Assembly (NCBI GenBank): GCA_012927585.1
Contig: JABBOY010000002.1
Location: 16,431-80,430 of the forward strand
DNA: 64,000 nucleotides
Direction: 5' to 3'
Source of the DNA: Glaciimonas sp.
GTDB taxonomy: Bacteria; Pseudomonadota; Gammaproteobacteria; Burkholderiales; Burkholderiaceae_D
Of this stretch, positions 62,428-64,000 are shown one piece after another; the first letter of the stretch is position 1; each line of letters starts with the position of its first letter. Below the pieces are notes generated by a model, which searched no databases, had not been told where the DNA came from, and worked only from the letters and a program-made list of their open reading frames with translations. A program made the position numbers and the translations under genes.

Positions 62428-62685
62428 TCAGTTCGAAGATGGAGTGTTGGCGGGCATGCCGGAATGGAGGATGGGGTGAGCTGAGCTGTAGCCGGGGTAA
62501 ATAGAAACGACTACTCGCACCTTATCGTTTGGAAAAAAGTGCATGTATATGCTGCCCGGCCTGTCGTATTTTTCGACTTCAACTATTTTTTCCTTGATGA
62601 CGCTGGTACGTCCTTCAGGCATGTTTCATCGCACCAGCACTGCTGGCGATAACTAGAGTGCGGCGAGCGCAAAGATTCTTTTCAT
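62428..62685 (-). pseudogene. Second DUF3304-like gene, frameshifted and internally deleted
   Basis: The start ATG at 62685 overlaps the DUF4123 stop (ATGA) and reads MKRIFALAAL then TAG; another frame continues VIASSAGAMKHA, completing a signal peptide; a third frame (62622-62428) encodes RTSVIKEKIVEVEKYDRPGS and a tail like DUF3304 C-termini (YMHFFPNDKVRVVVSIYPGY). The middle of the family domain is missing. It is a dead paralogue of the immunity gene at 62127-62299. Confidence 0.65.
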
Positions 62686-63635
62686 GGGAGCTCCGTTGGA
62701 TTCTGTGCTGGCGGAACGGTCGGCGTGGCCTCTTCCCAAAAGCTACTGGGAAGGACGGCGATTTGTGCCTGATAGTCGGCACCTTGGCGAGTGCGTTGCA
62801 AAAGAGTCGCCATGGCGGGATGCTGCGAGAATCCATCAATCAACTGGAGCGCCAGTACACTGAAATGCTGGCGGGCGCCAGCTGCATCGATGCCGTTGGC
62901 ACTGGCGAGCGCAAGATGCCGCGCCACCCGGGCATGGCATTGGGCCGGGCTGTGTTGGTGCAACACATCGGGTTGGGTGTGGTACAGGTTGGCGAGTATG
63001 GCGTCGGCCTCCGCCTCTGCCACGTCAACCAGGCTGCCAAAGGCGGCGTCGCTCAAGGGAAGTTGGTCGAAGCCTGCGGTGGCCGGCTCTGGCACCGCTG
63101 GGCCTTGCCAACTGATGAGCGCGCCATCGCGTTGCACTGACCACCAACGGTACATTGGGCACAGCAAATGGCTGCGCTGGTCCTCCGTCAATGTTGCTAT
63201 CAGCGTTGGCAGTACGCGGGTACCGCCCCAGCGCACGGGCCATTCCATGCTGTCTGGTGTGCGTGCAATGAGAAACGGGCGCAAGTGCCGTTGCAGGGCC
63301 TCTGCGCTCAGAGTGCTGGCGATGATGCTGAGCATCGGCTTGCCTGCGCAGGTGGCAAACAGTTTTTGTAGCCACCCGAGCTGTTCGATGGTTGCGGTGG
63401 GAGCGGTTATCAAATGTGGTGCGGCAGCGCCCATCTCCTGTAGTGTCGTGTTCGCATAGAGCGAGTGCCGGGGCATACGCGGCCACTCACACGCAGCAGT
63501 AATGCACTGTTCGTCAAAGGCACCATCGACCAGCGCAAAAAGATGCAGCGGCGCATCAACGTGCGTGCTGCGCACATCCGCAAGTTCCTGCGAGATAAAC
63601 AGGGGCAATGCCGCATAAGGGGGTATTGATGGCAA
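62682..63635 (-). CDS. DUF4123 type VI effector adaptor (Tap/TEC-like)
   Basis: 317 residues. The N-terminal motif LHLFALVDGAFDEQCITAAC and the later WPVRWGGTRVLPTLIATL and MYRWWSVQRDGALISW fit DUF4123 chaperones, which load a specific effector on the VgrG tip. The gene lies between vgrG and the decayed immunity and lipase genes, the usual order. The start is unclear: the frame opens with a TTG at 63635, 35 bp after the vgrG stop. The frame appears intact, although the effector it serves is truncated. Confidence 0.82.
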   Translation of the reverse strand: MPSIPPYAALPLFISQELADVRSTHVDAPLHLFALVDGAFDEQCITAACEWPRMPRHSLYANTTLQEMGAAAPHLITAPTATIEQLGWLQKLFATCAGKPMLSIIASTLSAEALQRHLRPFLIARTPDSMEWPVRWGGTRVLPTLIATLTEDQRSHLLCPMYRWWSVQRDGALISWQGPAVPEPATAGFDQLPLSDAAFGSLVDVAEAEADAILANLYHTQPDVLHQHSPAQCHARVARHLALASANGIDAAGARQHFSVLALQLIDGFSQHPAMATLLQRTRQGADYQAQIAVLPSSFWEEATPTVPPAQNPTELP

Positions 63636-63670
63636 AGTACATAACGTTCATATCGTCCATATTCATGACC

Positions 63671-64000
63671 TCAGGCAGCGCTTGGCGCAACGAATGGGCT
63701 ACCTCTGCGTAGCGCAGCCAGCATGCAGGCTTTGCACACGCTCGTTGGCATTACAGGCAACGGATAATCGAGTCGCACCGGCCCCTCAAACCGTTTCAAC
63801 CCCGCATGCACCGTAATCTTGCCTGGACATTGCACCGTGATATTGCCGCCTGCAATCGTGATGTTGGCGCCGCCGGCCATACTCAGGCTGATGCTCTTGG
63901 CTGCAGCCCAATCGATATGCGCATGGGCACTCATCACCCTGACCTGATCGCGGGCCTGAATCGTGATCGCATCGCTTTGCGCCTGCACATCAATCGCTTG
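63671..64000 (-). CDS. vgrG: VgrG C-terminal region (type VI spike), continues beyond the window
   Basis: The frame is open to the right edge. The visible 109 residues include the DUF2345 repeat-type stretch VMSAHAHIDWAAAKSISLSM then AGGANITIAGGNITVQCPGK and ITVHAGLKRFEGP, standard near VgrG C-termini. The end (VCKACMLAALRRGSPFVAPS) is a short tail with no extra effector domain. VgrG tips the T6SS tube and carries the lipase through the DUF4123 adaptor. Confidence 0.9.
   Translation of the reverse strand, partial: QAIDVQAQSDAITIQARDQVRVMSAHAHIDWAAAKSISLSMAGGANITIAGGNITVQCPGKITVHAGLKRFEGPVRLDYPLPVMPTSVCKACMLAALRRGSPFVAPSAA

Overview
The window looks like a chromosomal segment of a betaproteobacterium, most likely Oxalobacteraceae (Herminiimonas/Collimonas-like). 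This is an inference from moderate-to-high GC, the xdh/guaD purine locus, an aryl-polyene type pathway, TRAP and BMP-family transporters, CsbD/DUF3309 stress genes and a type VI secretion (T6SS) island. No rRNA, tRNA or CRISPR array was seen.

Layout. 1-4.5 kb is an accessory margin: an edge-truncated TauD-like dioxygenase, a rearranged stretch with an aldo/keto reductase remnant, a toxin-antitoxin pair whose toxin is frameshifted, a merR-aldo/keto reductase unit with a MerR-type promoter, and an unlisted 56-residue CDGSH-like protein. 4.7-10.75 kb holds DUF423, cytochrome b561 and a nodT-macA-macB efflux operon. 10.9-21.9 kb is a purine salvage/catabolism block: guaD, a HigBA pair lodged between guaD and xdhC, xdhC, a fused xdhA-xdhB gene, and divergently a nucleoside-type ABC transporter. 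22.1-33.0 kb is an aryl-polyene-like lipid/polyketide cluster (ACP, AMP-ligase/dehydratase fusion, acyltransferase, LolA-like, MMPL exporter, ketosynthase, chain-length factor, dehydratase, ketoreductase). Its glycosyltransferase and acyltransferase partners appear on the far side, at 42.8-44.4 kb.

33.2-42.5 kb, between those two parts, is a type I secretion locus: ABC exporter, HlyD adaptor, a broken RTX gene, an LprI-like lysozyme-inhibitor gene, and a 1278-residue RTX protein with an N-terminal T4-type lysozyme domain. I read this as a secreted muramidase with its own immunity protein and consider it the most interesting system here. 44.6-49.2 kb has a BMP-family binding protein (probable partner of the ABC transporter 23 kb upstream) and a TRAP dicarboxylate-type transporter. 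49.4-60.2 kb is mostly housekeeping and stress genes (HDOD protein, EttA, PRC-barrel, CsbD, DUF3309, CHRD lipoprotein, CDF metal exporter, DUF2520). 60.3-64.0 kb is a decayed T6SS cargo module on the minus strand (VgrG, DUF4123 adaptor, two broken DUF3304 immunity genes, an IS3-type remnant, and a 5'-truncated Tle lipase).

Across the window there are seven copies of an AT-rich 60-bp intergenic element with invariant spacing, plus three families of GC-rich palindromic repeats. One of these palindromes forms the linker joining xdhA and xdhB. All functional calls come from reading motifs by eye; no database search was run.
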